A DNA stretch of 64,000 bases from Lachnospiraceae bacterium G11 (GCA_900103495.1 FMWZ01000004.1:310001-374000); one strand, 5' to 3'. Shown: positions 25,259 through 34,541, counted from the first letter of the stretch. Notes: generated by a model not told the origin, from the sequence alone. Made by a program: numbers and translations.

Positions 25259-26371
25259 ATGAGTACAATATTATTACATACTCCCGAGGGTGTAAGAGAT
25301 ATATACGGTGATGAAATGAAGAGAAAGAGCGAGGTGGAATCCCGCATTAAGAGCGTAATTTCTCTTTATGGATATAAAAGTATTTCAACCCCTACCTTTG
25401 AGTTTTTTGATGTTTTTTCCAAGGAGATTGGTACAACTCCTTCCAAGGAGCTTTATAAATTCTTTGACAAAGAAGGCAACACTCTGGTTTTGAGACCGGA
25501 CTTCACCCCTTCCATGGCAAGATGTGCCGCAAAGTATTATATGGATGAGGATGTTCCCATCAGATTTACTTACAGCGGAAACACATTTACAAATACCAGC
25601 AATCTTCAGGGTAAGCTTAAAGAAGTTACCCAGATGGGGGCTGAGCTTATCGGTGACGGCTCAGTTAATGCCGATGCTGAGATGATTGCAATGGTTATCA
25701 ACTGCCTTCTTAAGACAGGACTTAAGGATTTCCAGATAAGCATCGGTGAAGTTGAATATTTTAAGGGCCTTTGTCAGAAAGCAGGACTTTCCGAAGAAGA
25801 GGAATGGGGTTTAAGAGACCTTATAAGTGTAAAGAACATTTTCGCTGCCGAAGCATTGATTGACAAAGAAGTTAAAGATGAAAAAGCCGGATTAAGCCTT
25901 AAGAAAATGGCTGATTTATTTGGCGGAATAGAGATATTGGAGGAAGCAAAGGCTTTTGCCAACAATGAAAGATCAAAGGCTGCCATTGACAGGCTTTATT
26001 CTCTGTACGACGTACTTAAGAAGTATAACGTTGAGAAATATGTATCCTTTGATCTTGGAATGCTTTCCAAATACAATTATTACACAGGCGTGATATTTAA
26101 GGCATACACTTATGGCGTTGGCGATGTAATCATAAAGGGAGGACGTTACGATTCCCTTCTTTCCAGATTCGGAAAGGATGCACCTGCCATCGGTTTTGTT
26201 GTTATTATCGATGACTTAATGGAGGCGGTTAAAAGCCAGAATATCGACATTCCTCTTGAGGAGGAACCTGTTGAGCTCACCTATACAAAAGATAATTACG
26301 ATGAGGTATTAAAGCAGGCGATAGAGCTTAGAAACAATAACAGAGCAGTTGTTCTTAAGGAGGGCAAATAG
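25259..26371 (+). CDS. hisZ: ATP phosphoribosyltransferase regulatory subunit HisZ
   Basis: 370 residues, a paralogue of class II histidyl-tRNA synthetase that activates the short form of HisG in the first step of histidine synthesis. LHTPEGVRDIYGDEMKRK at the start, LRPDFTPSMARCAAKYY (motif 2-like) and SKYNYYTGVIFKAYTYGVGDVIIKGGRYDSLLSRFG (motif 3-like, given here only as landmarks around residues 260-295). The anticodon-binding domain of HisS is absent, as expected for HisZ. AAGGAG precedes the ATG; hisG follows with no gap. Confidence 0.93.
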   Translation: MSTILLHTPEGVRDIYGDEMKRKSEVESRIKSVISLYGYKSISTPTFEFFDVFSKEIGTTPSKELYKFFDKEGNTLVLRPDFTPSMARCAAKYYMDEDVPIRFTYSGNTFTNTSNLQGKLKEVTQMGAELIGDGSVNADAEMIAMVINCLLKTGLKDFQISIGEVEYFKGLCQKAGLSEEEEWGLRDLISVKNIFAAEALIDKEVKDEKAGLSLKKMADLFGGIEILEEAKAFANNERSKAAIDRLYSLYDVLKKYNVEKYVSFDLGMLSKYNYYTGVIFKAYTYGVGDVIIKGGRYDSLLSRFGKDAPAIGFVVIIDDLMEAVKSQNIDIPLEEEPVELTYTKDNYDEVLKQAIELRNNNRAVVLKEGK

Positions 26372-27034
26372 ATGAGTAATGAGCGTTATTTGACATTTGC
26401 TCTTGCTAAGGGCAGACTTGCCGAGAAAACTTTGGCTTTACTTGAAGAAGTAGGTATTACATGTGAAGAGATGAAGGATAAGAATTCTCGAAAGCTTATC
26501 TTCGTTAATGAGGAATTAAAGCTTAAATTCTTCTTATCCAAAGGACCTGATGTTCCCACATATGTGGAATATGGCGCTGCTGACATCGGCGTTGTGGGTG
26601 CTGATATTATTCTGGAAGAAAACAGAAGAGTATATGAGGTTCTTGATCTTGGTTTTGGTGCCTGCAGAATGTGCGTGTGCGGTCCTGAATCCGCAGGTGA
26701 ACTCTTAAAGCATCACGAGATGATAAGAGTTGCAAGCAAATACCCTGAAATTGCCAAGAATTACTTCTATAATCAGAAGAATCAGACCGTTGATATTATT
26801 AAGCTTAACGGCTCGGTTGAGCTTGGCCCTATTGTAGGTCTTTCAGATGTTATAGTCGATATAGTGGAAACCGGTTCCACCCTTAAAGAGAACGGCCTTG
26901 TTGTGCTTGAAACAATAACTCCCCTTTCTGCAAGGATGATAGTTAACCAGGTTTCAATGCAGATGGAATCTGCAAGAATCAAAGAGTTAATTAACAAGAT
27001 TAAAGCTTGTGTTGAAGCGAAAGGACAGAAATGA
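26372..27034 (+). CDS. hisG: ATP phosphoribosyltransferase HisG, short form
   Basis: 220 residues. Condenses ATP with PRPP in the first committed step of histidine synthesis. LTFALAKGRLAEKTL at the start; GAADIGVVGADIILE; and the PRPP-binding loop region DVIVDIVETGSTLKENGL. The C-terminal regulatory domain of long HisG proteins is absent, in keeping with the need for HisZ encoded just upstream. The start directly abuts the hisZ stop and its end overlaps the hisD start (ATGA). Confidence 0.96.
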   Translation: MSNERYLTFALAKGRLAEKTLALLEEVGITCEEMKDKNSRKLIFVNEELKLKFFLSKGPDVPTYVEYGAADIGVVGADIILEENRRVYEVLDLGFGACRMCVCGPESAGELLKHHEMIRVASKYPEIAKNYFYNQKNQTVDIIKLNGSVELGPIVGLSDVIVDIVETGSTLKENGLVVLETITPLSARMIVNQVSMQMESARIKELINKIKACVEAKGQK

Positions 27035-28320
27035 GAATTCTTGAATTAAATGAAAAAACCAAAAGTTCTCTTTTAAACGATTTGTTAAAAAGAAGTCCCA
27101 ACAACTATAAGGAATATGAGGATGTTGTTGAAGAAATTGTAAACGACGTAAGAGACAGGGGCGATGTGGCTTTATTTGAGTACACCCTTAAGTTTGATAA
27201 GTGCAAAATCGATGAGAGCAATGTGGAGGTTACCAGAGCAGAAATCGAAGATGCTTATAAGAAACTTGACGACAGCCTTATTGAAGTACTAAAGAAAGCA
27301 GCCTCAAACATAAGAAGCTATCATGAACTTCAGAAGAGGAATTCATGGATTAGCACAAGAGAAGACGGTGTAATTCTTGGTCAGAAGATTACCGCAATTG
27401 AAAAGGCGGGAGTATATGTACCCGGTGGTACAGCTGCTTATCCTTCAAGCGTTCTTATGAACATCATTCCTGCAAAGGTTGCCGGAGTTGAAGAAATTAT
27501 TATGCTTACACCTCCCAACAAGGACGGTGAGATGAATCCTGCAACATTGGTTGCTGCTGATATTGCAGGCGTTGACAGAGTGTTTAAGGCAGGGGGTGCT
27601 CAGGCTATTGCAGCCATGGCTTTCGGTACAAAGAGTATTCCCAAGGTTTATAAGATTACTGGCCCTGGAAATATTTTTGTGGCTTTGGCAAAGAGAAGCG
27701 TATTCGGACACGTTTCCATCGATTCAATAGCAGGCCCCAGCGAAGTAATGGTTCTTTGCGATGAAACCGCAAATCCCGAATATGTGGCTGCAGATTTACT
27801 TAGCCAGGCAGAACACGATAAGCTGGCTTCTGCAATCCTTGTTACCACATCAAAGGAAATGGCAGAGAAGGTTTCTAAAGAAATTGATAAGTTTACCGCA
27901 ACCCTTGAACGAAAAGAGATAATAGAAGAATCTCTGAATAATTACGGTTATGCTTTGGTTGCAAAGGATATGGCAAGTGCCATCGATGCCGTTAATGAGA
28001 TTGCTTCTGAGCATCTGGAGATTTTGACAGCAAATCCCTTTGACATACTTCCGAGAATCAAGAATGCAGGTGCAATATTCTTAGGCGAGTATTCATCAGA
28101 GCCTCTTGGAGATTATTTTGCCGGTCCCAATCACATTTTGCCCACCAACGGCACCGCAAAATTCTTCTCACCTTTGGGAGTTGATGATTTTATCAAAAAA
28201 AGCAGCATAATCTCATATTCAAGAGAAGCATTAAAGGCTGTACATGAGGATATTGAATTATTTGCCAAGCAGGAAGGTTTAACGGCACACGCCAATTCAA
28301 TAAATGTTCGATTCAGATAG
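27031..28320 (+). CDS. hisD: Histidinol dehydrogenase HisD
   Basis: 429 residues, full length. Oxidises L-histidinol to L-histidine in two NAD-dependent steps. Landmarks: AGVYVPGGTAAYPSSVLMN, KVYKITGPGNIFVALAKR, IDSIAGPSEVMV, the zinc site LLSQAEHD and ASEHLEI, and GDYFAGPNHILPT. ATGA overlap with hisG; hisB begins ten bases after the stop. No unusual features. Confidence 0.97.
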   Translation: MRILELNEKTKSSLLNDLLKRSPNNYKEYEDVVEEIVNDVRDRGDVALFEYTLKFDKCKIDESNVEVTRAEIEDAYKKLDDSLIEVLKKAASNIRSYHELQKRNSWISTREDGVILGQKITAIEKAGVYVPGGTAAYPSSVLMNIIPAKVAGVEEIIMLTPPNKDGEMNPATLVAADIAGVDRVFKAGGAQAIAAMAFGTKSIPKVYKITGPGNIFVALAKRSVFGHVSIDSIAGPSEVMVLCDETANPEYVAADLLSQAEHDKLASAILVTTSKEMAEKVSKEIDKFTATLERKEIIEESLNNYGYALVAKDMASAIDAVNEIASEHLEILTANPFDILPRIKNAGAIFLGEYSSEPLGDYFAGPNHILPTNGTAKFFSPLGVDDFIKKSSIISYSREALKAVHEDIELFAKQEGLTAHANSINVRFR

Positions 28321-28330
28321 AGGAGGACTT

Positions 28331-28915
28331 ATGAGAGAAGCTAAGATTAACAGAAAGACCAAAGAGACTGATATTGAAGTTAAGCTTAACCTGGACGGAA
28401 CAGGTATAGGCGATATTTCTACAGGCATCGGCTTTTTTGATCACATGCTTGAAGGGTTTACCCGTCACGGTTTGTTTGATCTGACTCTTAAATGCAGGGG
28501 TGATCTTAATGTGGACGGACACCATACAGTTGAAGACTGCGGCATTGTTCTTGGAAATGCCATTAAGGAAGCCATTGGAGACAAGGCCGGGATCAAAAGA
28601 TACGGAAACTTCATTCTTCCCATGGATGACGCTTTGATTCTTTGCGCAATTGATTTATGCGGCAGACCATATTTTGAATATGACTTGGAATTTCCCACTG
28701 AAAAATGCGGAGAGATGGATACGGAGCTTGTAAGAGAATTCTTCTATGCTTTATCATATTCAGCAATGATGAACATACACATAAGACAGCTTTCAGGCGT
28801 TAATTCACACCACATAGCAGAAGCTGCATTTAAGGCCTTTGCCAAGGCTTTGGATCAGGCTACGGGCTATGATGAGCGAATCAAAGATGTATTAAGCACA
28901 AAAGGAGTTTTATAG
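28331..28915 (+). CDS. hisB: Imidazoleglycerol-phosphate dehydratase HisB
   Basis: 194 residues. Monofunctional dehydratase of the histidine pathway. FFDHMLEGFTRHGLFD, DGHHTVEDCGIVLG and GVNSHHIAEAAFKAFAKAL carry the paired His/Glu manganese ligands. No histidinol-phosphate phosphatase domain is fused, as in most Firmicutes. The start at 28331 is preceded by AGAGGAGG. hisIE follows after two bases. Confidence 0.96.
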   Translation: MREAKINRKTKETDIEVKLNLDGTGIGDISTGIGFFDHMLEGFTRHGLFDLTLKCRGDLNVDGHHTVEDCGIVLGNAIKEAIGDKAGIKRYGNFILPMDDALILCAIDLCGRPYFEYDLEFPTEKCGEMDTELVREFFYALSYSAMMNIHIRQLSGVNSHHIAEAAFKAFAKALDQATGYDERIKDVLSTKGVL

Positions 28916-28917
28916 GA

Positions 28918-30213
28918 ATGACAGGAACAAAAAGATTTGTTTCATGTATTTATTTATATAACGAGCATGCGGTAAAGGGTCTTGATGATATGACAATCGT
29001 CGAAACAGATCCTTTAAGACTTGCAGATCAGTACAATGACGGAAATGTTGACGAACTTCTTATCTTTGACATGTCCTATGATGACGAATCTCATGAGAAG
29101 GCTTTGCTTATTATAAAGGAGATTTGCTCAAAGGTTGAAATTCCCGTTATCGGAGCGGGAAATGTCAAGAGAATGGAAGATATCAAGAAACTTCTCTATG
29201 CCGGCTGTAAGAGGGCGGTGCTTGACTATGAGAAGGATGAGGATATATCCATTACCAAGGAAGTCTCCGACAAATTCGGAAAGGACAAAATCCTTGCTTC
29301 AGTTGACAATGCCAAGATCATTGAGTTTAACAAGGCACTCCTTGAAGAATATGTTTCCGAAATCATTCTTATGAACCCCCATATTATTAAGGAAGCAGAG
29401 GCAATAACCAATCTTCCCGCAATTGTTTCGGTAAAAGAGATTGCTCTCAACAAGCTCATTGAGATTTTCGGTTATGAAAATATCTACGGTGTAACCGGAA
29501 ATGCCATAAATGACAATATAAAAGAGATTCTGTCTCTTAAAGAATTGCTTAAAGAGCAGGGCATAAGCGTGGGAATACTTGAATCTCCTTATAAATGGGA
29601 AGAGTTCAAAAAAGATCCCCAGGGTCTTGTTCCCGTTATTGTTCAGGATTACAAAACGGATGCGGTTCTCATGCTTGCATACATGGATGAGGACGCTTTT
29701 AACTACACCCTAAAAACCGGCAAAATGACCTATTACTCCAGAAGCAGACAGGAAAGATGGGTTAAAGGCGAGACTTCCGGACATTATCAATATGTTAAAA
29801 AGCTTACTGCCGACTGCGATATGGATACCATTCTTGCAAAGGTGTACCAGGTTGGAGTGGCCTGCCACACTGGAGCATACAGCTGTTTTTTCAATGAAAT
29901 TGTAAAGAAAAGTGATTATGACGAAAACGAGAAGAATCCTTTGAATGTTCTTATGGATGTTTCCGCCGTAATTGCCGACAGAAAGAAAAATCCTAAAGAA
30001 GGAAGCTATACTAACTATCTTTTTGATAAAGGAATTGATAAAATATTAAAGAAGGTTGGTGAAGAGGCGACTGAAATTGTTATTGCCGCCAAGAACCCCA
30101 ATCCCGAAGAAATCAAGTATGAAATCTCCGATTTCCTTTATCATATAATGGTCCTTATGGAAGAAAAGGGCGTTACCTGGCAGGAAATCATGGAGGATCT
30201 TGCAAAGAGATAG
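28918..30213 (+). CDS. hisIE: HisIE fused to an N-terminal degenerate HisF/HisA-like barrel
   Basis: 431 residues, about twice the length of a normal HisIE. Residues 1-215 resemble HisF/HisA (RFVSCIYLYNEHAVKGLDD, VDELLIFDMSY, IPVIGAGNVKRMEDIKKLLYAGC); the first catalytic Asp of the C-L-D-V motif is replaced (C10-I-Y12-L), although a VD on a later strand (Asp130) is kept. Residues 220-330 are the phosphoribosyl-AMP cyclohydrolase with zinc cysteines C300, C316 and C323. Residues 345-431 are the phosphoribosyl-ATP pyrophosphatase (GEEATEIVIAAKN, EISDFLYHIMVLM). The last two domains catalyse pathway steps 2 and 3. The barrel is probably non-catalytic. hisA, hisF, hisH and hisC are not in this operon. 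Confidence 0.88.
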   Translation: MTGTKRFVSCIYLYNEHAVKGLDDMTIVETDPLRLADQYNDGNVDELLIFDMSYDDESHEKALLIIKEICSKVEIPVIGAGNVKRMEDIKKLLYAGCKRAVLDYEKDEDISITKEVSDKFGKDKILASVDNAKIIEFNKALLEEYVSEIILMNPHIIKEAEAITNLPAIVSVKEIALNKLIEIFGYENIYGVTGNAINDNIKEILSLKELLKEQGISVGILESPYKWEEFKKDPQGLVPVIVQDYKTDAVLMLAYMDEDAFNYTLKTGKMTYYSRSRQERWVKGETSGHYQYVKKLTADCDMDTILAKVYQVGVACHTGAYSCFFNEIVKKSDYDENEKNPLNVLMDVSAVIADRKKNPKEGSYTNYLFDKGIDKILKKVGEEATEIVIAAKNPNPEEIKYEISDFLYHIMVLMEEKGVTWQEIMEDLAKR

Positions 30214-30221
30214 GAGTATAT

Positions 30222-32096
30222 ATGCTTGCATTATCCGATGATATATTAATGCAAATTGACAAACCTGCACGTTATATCGGTCACGAATACAATGCCGTTA
30301 TCAAGGACAAGGCCGATGTTGACGTGCGGTTTTGTATGTGTTTCCCTGATGTTTATGAGATAGGTATGTCTCATTTGGGAATTCAGATTTTATATGATAT
30401 GTTCAACAGAATGGATGGAGTATGGTGTGAAAGAACCTATTCTCCATGGCCTGATCTGGACAAAATTATGAGGGAGGAACACATCCCTCTTTTTGCGTTA
30501 GAGAGCCAGGAACCCATTAAGAACTTTGATTTTCTTGGAATAACACTTCAGTATGAGATGTGTTATACCAACATTCTTCAGATTCTTGATTTGTCCGGTA
30601 TTCCTTTAACCACAGATGAAAGGAAGAACGGAGACCCAATTGTTATCGGCGGAGGTCCCTGTTCCTATAATCCTGAGCCCATTGCGGACTTTTTTGACAT
30701 GTTCTATATAGGCGAAGGAGAAACCCGATATAAAGAGCTTATGGATCTTTATAAGAGGTTTAAAAAAGAAGGCAGATCAAGAGACGAATTCCTCTACGAA
30801 GCTGCCCATATTCCGGGTATGTACGTTCCTAAGTTCTATACACCTTACTATAACGAGGACGGAACCTTAAAGGACTTTGTTCCCATGGACGAAACTCTTC
30901 CCCGCAAAATAGTGAAAGAAATCGTTCTTGATTTTGACAAGGCTCCTTATCCCACCAAACAGCTGGTTCCATTTATGAGAGCCACCCAGGAGCGAATGGT
31001 TCTTGAAATTCAGCGCGGCTGTATAAGAGGCTGTCGTTTTTGCCAGGCAGGACAGTTATATCGCCCTGTAAGAGAGAAGAACATAGAAACATTAAAGAGG
31101 GAAGCCATAGAGCTTATGGAATACACAGGAGAAGAGGAGATATCCTTGAGCTCCTTAAGCTCTTCAGATTACCAGGCATTGCCCGAACTTGTGGATTTCC
31201 TTATCAATGAATGCAAGGAAAGGAAAGTTAATATTTCCCTGCCTTCCCTTAGAATAGACGCATTTTCTCTTGATGTTATGAGCAAGGTTCAGGACATTAA
31301 GAAAAGCTCCCTTACCTTTGCTCCCGAAGCAGGAAGCCAAAGGCTTAGAAATGTTATAAATAAAGGATTGACCGAGGAAGTCATTCTTGAAGGAGCCCGT
31401 ATGGCCTTTAAGGGCGGCTGGACAAGGGTTAAACTTTATTTCATGCTTGGTCAGCCCTTTGAGACTGACGAGGATATCGAAGGTATTGGCAAACTGTCCA
31501 ATGAAATTGCCAAGGTTTTCTTTGAAACCGTTCCAAAGGAAGAGAGAGTTAACGGCAAGGTTCAGATAGTATCAAGCACAAGTTTCTTTGTACCCAAGCC
31601 TTTTACAGCTTTTCAGTGGGCACCCATGTGCACAAAGGAAGAGTTCCTTGATAAGGCTTACAAGACGAGAATGGGCATTGCCAGCCAGCTTAACCAAAAG
31701 AGTATTAAATATAACTGGCATGAAGCGGATGTCACCGTACTGGAAGGAGTTTTTGCAAGAGGTGACAGAAAGCTTAGTAAAGCTATTCTTGCAGCCTATA
31801 AAAAGGGTTGTATATTCGATGCCTGGTCTGAGTACTTTAACTACGACACCTGGCTTGATACCTTTAAAGAATGCGGAATCGACATTGATTTCTATACAAC
31901 AAGGAAAAGGGCGGACAATGAGTTATTCCCCTGGGATTTCCTTGACTGCGGTGTAAATAAAGAATTCCTTTTAAGAGAGTGGCATAAAGCTGCAGAGGGT
32001 GTTGTAAGCCCCAACTGTAAAGTGCAGTGTCAGGGATGCGGAGCCGCTAAATTTGGTGGAGGTATATGTTTTGAAGCTAAGAATAAAGTTCAGTAA
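30222..32096 (+). CDS. TIGR03960 family B12-binding-type radical SAM protein
   Basis: 624 residues. N-terminal cobalamin-binding-like Rossmann region (FCMCFPDVYEIGMSHLGIQIL, VIGGGPCSYNPEPIADFFD), then the radical SAM domain with cluster cysteines C267, C271 and C274 in QRGCIRGCRFCQAG. The C-terminal part ends with a cysteine cluster (CKVQCQGCG). The substrate is unknown; the family is always linked to the DUF2344 protein and often to RNase G and L21/L27 genes, so RNA or ribosome modification is a reasonable inference. It starts nine bases after hisIE. Confidence 0.9.
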   Translation: MLALSDDILMQIDKPARYIGHEYNAVIKDKADVDVRFCMCFPDVYEIGMSHLGIQILYDMFNRMDGVWCERTYSPWPDLDKIMREEHIPLFALESQEPIKNFDFLGITLQYEMCYTNILQILDLSGIPLTTDERKNGDPIVIGGGPCSYNPEPIADFFDMFYIGEGETRYKELMDLYKRFKKEGRSRDEFLYEAAHIPGMYVPKFYTPYYNEDGTLKDFVPMDETLPRKIVKEIVLDFDKAPYPTKQLVPFMRATQERMVLEIQRGCIRGCRFCQAGQLYRPVREKNIETLKREAIELMEYTGEEEISLSSLSSSDYQALPELVDFLINECKERKVNISLPSLRIDAFSLDVMSKVQDIKKSSLTFAPEAGSQRLRNVINKGLTEEVILEGARMAFKGGWTRVKLYFMLGQPFETDEDIEGIGKLSNEIAKVFFETVPKEERVNGKVQIVSSTSFFVPKPFTAFQWAPMCTKEEFLDKAYKTRMGIASQLNQKSIKYNWHEADVTVLEGVFARGDRKLSKAILAAYKKGCIFDAWSEYFNYDTWLDTFKECGIDIDFYTTRKRADNELFPWDFLDCGVNKEFLLREWHKAAEGVVSPNCKVQCQGCGAAKFGGGICFEAKNKVQ

Positions 32097-32769
32097 AACC
32101 GGCGACATCAAATATACCGGCCACTTGGATTTGATGCGCTTTTTCCAAAAATTAAACAGACGCGCCAAACTTGATTTAAAGTATTCTCAGGGATTTAATC
32201 CTCACCAGATTATGGCTTTTGCTCAGCCCCTGGGTGTTGGTGTTGAAAGTATAGGAGAGTACGTTGATATTGAAGTTAACAGCATGGATATGACCTCAAA
32301 AGAGGCCGTCCAGAGATTAAACAGCGTAAGTATTCCCGAATTAAAGATTTTACAGGTAAAAAAACTTGACGATGCCAAGAAAAATGCCATGGCCTCAGTT
32401 CAGGGAGCCAGATATAAAGTAAGCTTTAAAGAAGGGAAGAATCCTACAACAGATGTAGCTTCTTTAATTGATGAGTATCTTGCCTCAGATGAGATCTTAA
32501 TTACCAAAGAAGGTAAAGCGGGAGAGAGGGAAGTTGATATTAAACCCGGCATTTATGAGTTTAAGGCTGATAATGACGGCTCATTTGAACTCCTTTTAAA
32601 TGCTTCAAGTGCAGGAAATATCAAACCTATTCAGGTATTTGAATCTTTGCTCGCCTTAAAGGGAGAGAAACTTAAAGATAATGCTCTTGCCATATTAAGA
32701 CTTGATACATATGAAGCAGACGATAAAGGCAATTTGATTTCCATGGGGGATGTGGGAGAAGAGTTTTAA
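32071..32769 (+). CDS. DUF2344/TIGR03936 family radical SAM-associated protein
   Basis: 232 residues. The start KLRIKFSKTGDIKYTGHLDLMRFFQKLNRRAKL and YSQGFNPHQIMAFAQPLGVGVES match the family that partners or fuses with TIGR03960 radical SAM proteins. Function unknown. The best start is the TTG at 32071, eight bases after GGTGGAGG; this makes a 26-base overlap with the upstream gene. TTG at 32053 and GTG at 32056 are alternatives but overlap the ribosome binding site. Its stop overlaps the RNase G start (TAATG). Confidence 0.88.
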   Translation: MKLRIKFSKTGDIKYTGHLDLMRFFQKLNRRAKLDLKYSQGFNPHQIMAFAQPLGVGVESIGEYVDIEVNSMDMTSKEAVQRLNSVSIPELKILQVKKLDDAKKNAMASVQGARYKVSFKEGKNPTTDVASLIDEYLASDEILITKEGKAGEREVDIKPGIYEFKADNDGSFELLLNASSAGNIKPIQVFESLLALKGEKLKDNALAILRLDTYEADDKGNLISMGDVGEEF

Positions 32770-33941
32770 TGAATGAAAGCGGAAAGATTCTTGTATTAAA
32801 TTATAAATTTAATAACACTGAAACGCTTCTTGCTCTGCTCATTTCGGGAAACAGGCTTAAAAAGGCAAAGGTTTGTGGCGAAAGCGAGCTTATGGATATC
32901 TACAAAGGGAAAGTTGTTTCCGTATCCAAGCCCATTAATGCATGTTTTGTAAATTACAAGGACAATAAACAGTGTTTTTTGAGCCTTGATGAGAAAAAGG
33001 ATCTTAAAGCTGGAGATGAGATTACCATACAGATTGTAAGAGAAGCCATGGGGTCAAAGCTTCCTACGGCGACGTTATCTTTAAGCATTCCCGGCAAATA
33101 TTTGATTCTTGCGTACAATAAACCGGGGGTAAATTTCTCTGGTAAGCTTTCCATGAAGGAAAAGCATGTGCTTAAACATCTTCTTTCCGAGACAGAAATC
33201 TTCACAGAAAGAGAAAATTCACCCTTCGGTGTCATTATAAGAACCAATTCCGCTTCACTGACAGATTCCGATGAAATTATAAGAGAGTATGAATCTCTTA
33301 AACAGAAAATGGAAGAGATAGTCTCTTATTCGGATAAAAGGACCTGTTATTCCCTGCTTTTCAAGGAACAAAACGATTATATTAAATTTATAAACGACGC
33401 ATATGAGAGCGAATATGATGAAATCATAACTGACGATCCTGAAATATATAAGTCTGTTAATGAATCGAATCCCACAAAGAGCGTAAGGTTTTATGATGAT
33501 GAGAGACTAAGCCTTTCTAAATTATATTCACTTGATTCCAAAATTTCAGAAGCTTTAGGCAGTCGAATCTGGCTCAAATCCGGGGGCTGGATTTCTATTC
33601 AGTCAACCACAGCCCTGACAGCAATAGACGTCAATTCAGGCAAATTTGAAGGCAAAAACAAGAATCAAAGTGAAATGATTGCCAAGATAAACAAAGAAGC
33701 TGCTGATGAAATAATGAACCAGCTGATTCTTCGCAATTTGTCCGGCATTATAGTTGTGGATTTCATCAATATAAAAGATAACGAAGAAGAAAAAGAGTTC
33801 ATTGGATATCTTAAGGAACTGGCAAGAAAAGATCCTGTAAAATGTGAAATCGTTGATATGACAAAGCTGGGTCTTGTGGAAATAACCAGGAAAAAGATAA
33901 GTAAAACACTGAAAGAGCAATTTGGATATGAAACTGATTGA
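32769..33941 (+). CDS. rng: Ribonuclease E/G family protein (RNase G), without zinc-link motif
   Basis: 390 residues, shorter than E. coli RNase G (about 489). An S1-type region (DIYKGKVVSVSKPINACFVNY, 43-63) precedes the catalytic core with the magnesium-binding Asp287 (TAIDVNSGKF) and Asp331 (VVDFINIKD). RNase E/G cuts single-stranded RNA, typically rRNA precursors and mRNAs. The protein ends at KLGLVEITRKKISKTLKEQFGYETD, just where the C-P-x-C-x-G zinc-link motif of E. coli RNase E/G would follow, so the zinc-bridged dimer interface is absent. It lies directly after the radical SAM/DUF2344 pair, as in many Clostridia, but rplU does not follow here. Confidence 0.88.
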   Translation: MNESGKILVLNYKFNNTETLLALLISGNRLKKAKVCGESELMDIYKGKVVSVSKPINACFVNYKDNKQCFLSLDEKKDLKAGDEITIQIVREAMGSKLPTATLSLSIPGKYLILAYNKPGVNFSGKLSMKEKHVLKHLLSETEIFTERENSPFGVIIRTNSASLTDSDEIIREYESLKQKMEEIVSYSDKRTCYSLLFKEQNDYIKFINDAYESEYDEIITDDPEIYKSVNESNPTKSVRFYDDERLSLSKLYSLDSKISEALGSRIWLKSGGWISIQSTTALTAIDVNSGKFEGKNKNQSEMIAKINKEAADEIMNQLILRNLSGIIVVDFINIKDNEEEKEFIGYLKELARKDPVKCEIVDMTKLGLVEITRKKISKTLKEQFGYETD

Positions 33942-34521
33942 TTTTAAGAAGGTTAAAGACGGTAAATTCATAAAGAATTACGAGCTCAAATACCTTAACA
34001 ACGAAGGAAAAGAGAAGATTTTCGAGATTATCAGCCATAACGACTATGAATCTGCCTCCGAAATCGGCCAAAAATCCAGCGGTGTTTCCATTGTTGCCCT
34101 TGATGAATCTCTGGAGAAAATGCTGATTTTAAAAGAATTTCGAATGGGAGTTAACAAGCAGATATATAATCTGTGCGCAGGAAGAATGGAAAAAGGCGAA
34201 ACTGTCGAAGATTGTATTAAAAGGGAACTTCTGGAGGAATCAGGGCTAGAGCTTAAGAGAGTAGTGCGTATTCTTCCTCCTTCCTTTGCTGCGGTTGCAC
34301 TTTCGGATATCAAGAATCAGATTGCGATTGTAGTTGTCAAAGGAACACCAACCGGCAAAAACGCATCCGCCAATGAATGGATTGTTCCTGACATGTATTC
34401 TAAATCCGAAGCATTAAAACTTGTGGAAAATGAAGAATTTACATCGAGAGCGCAGCTTGCAACATACATGTTTGCCATGGGAGCCTTCGATAATTTGTGC
34501 TTGAAAGAGACAGAAAAGTAG
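33928..34521 (+). CDS. NUDIX hydrolase (ADP-ribose pyrophosphatase-like)
   Basis: 197 residues with a complete Nudix box (about 85-107: GRMEKGE ... RELLEESGLE) and the order of strands typical of ADP-ribose/ADP-sugar pyrophosphatases (FEIISHNDY, VSIVALDESLEKMLILKEFRMGVNKQIYNLCAG). The exact substrate is not determinable. It overlaps the end of the RNase G gene by 14 bases (ATG at 33928), so it is the last gene of the his-radical SAM-RNase G transcript. A TTG two codons earlier is an alternative start. Confidence 0.85.
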   Translation: MKLIDFKKVKDGKFIKNYELKYLNNEGKEKIFEIISHNDYESASEIGQKSSGVSIVALDESLEKMLILKEFRMGVNKQIYNLCAGRMEKGETVEDCIKRELLEESGLELKRVVRILPPSFAAVALSDIKNQIAIVVVKGTPTGKNASANEWIVPDMYSKSEALKLVENEEFTSRAQLATYMFAMGAFDNLCLKETEK

Positions 34522-34529
34522 TGTATTAT
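34501..34529 (+). promoter_or_regulatory. Promoter of the tyrosine recombinase gene
   Basis: TTGAAA (34501-34506), a 17-base spacer and TATTAT (34524-34529), overlapping the stop codon of the NUDIX gene. Confidence 0.72.
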
Positions 34530-34541
34530 AGATTTATAAAA

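Noticed and set aside
30222-32769. Radical SAM and DUF2344 as a natural-product (RiPP) modification pair
   Set aside because: No precursor peptide gene is visible and the pair is a widely conserved housekeeping duo in Clostridia linked to ribosome genes.
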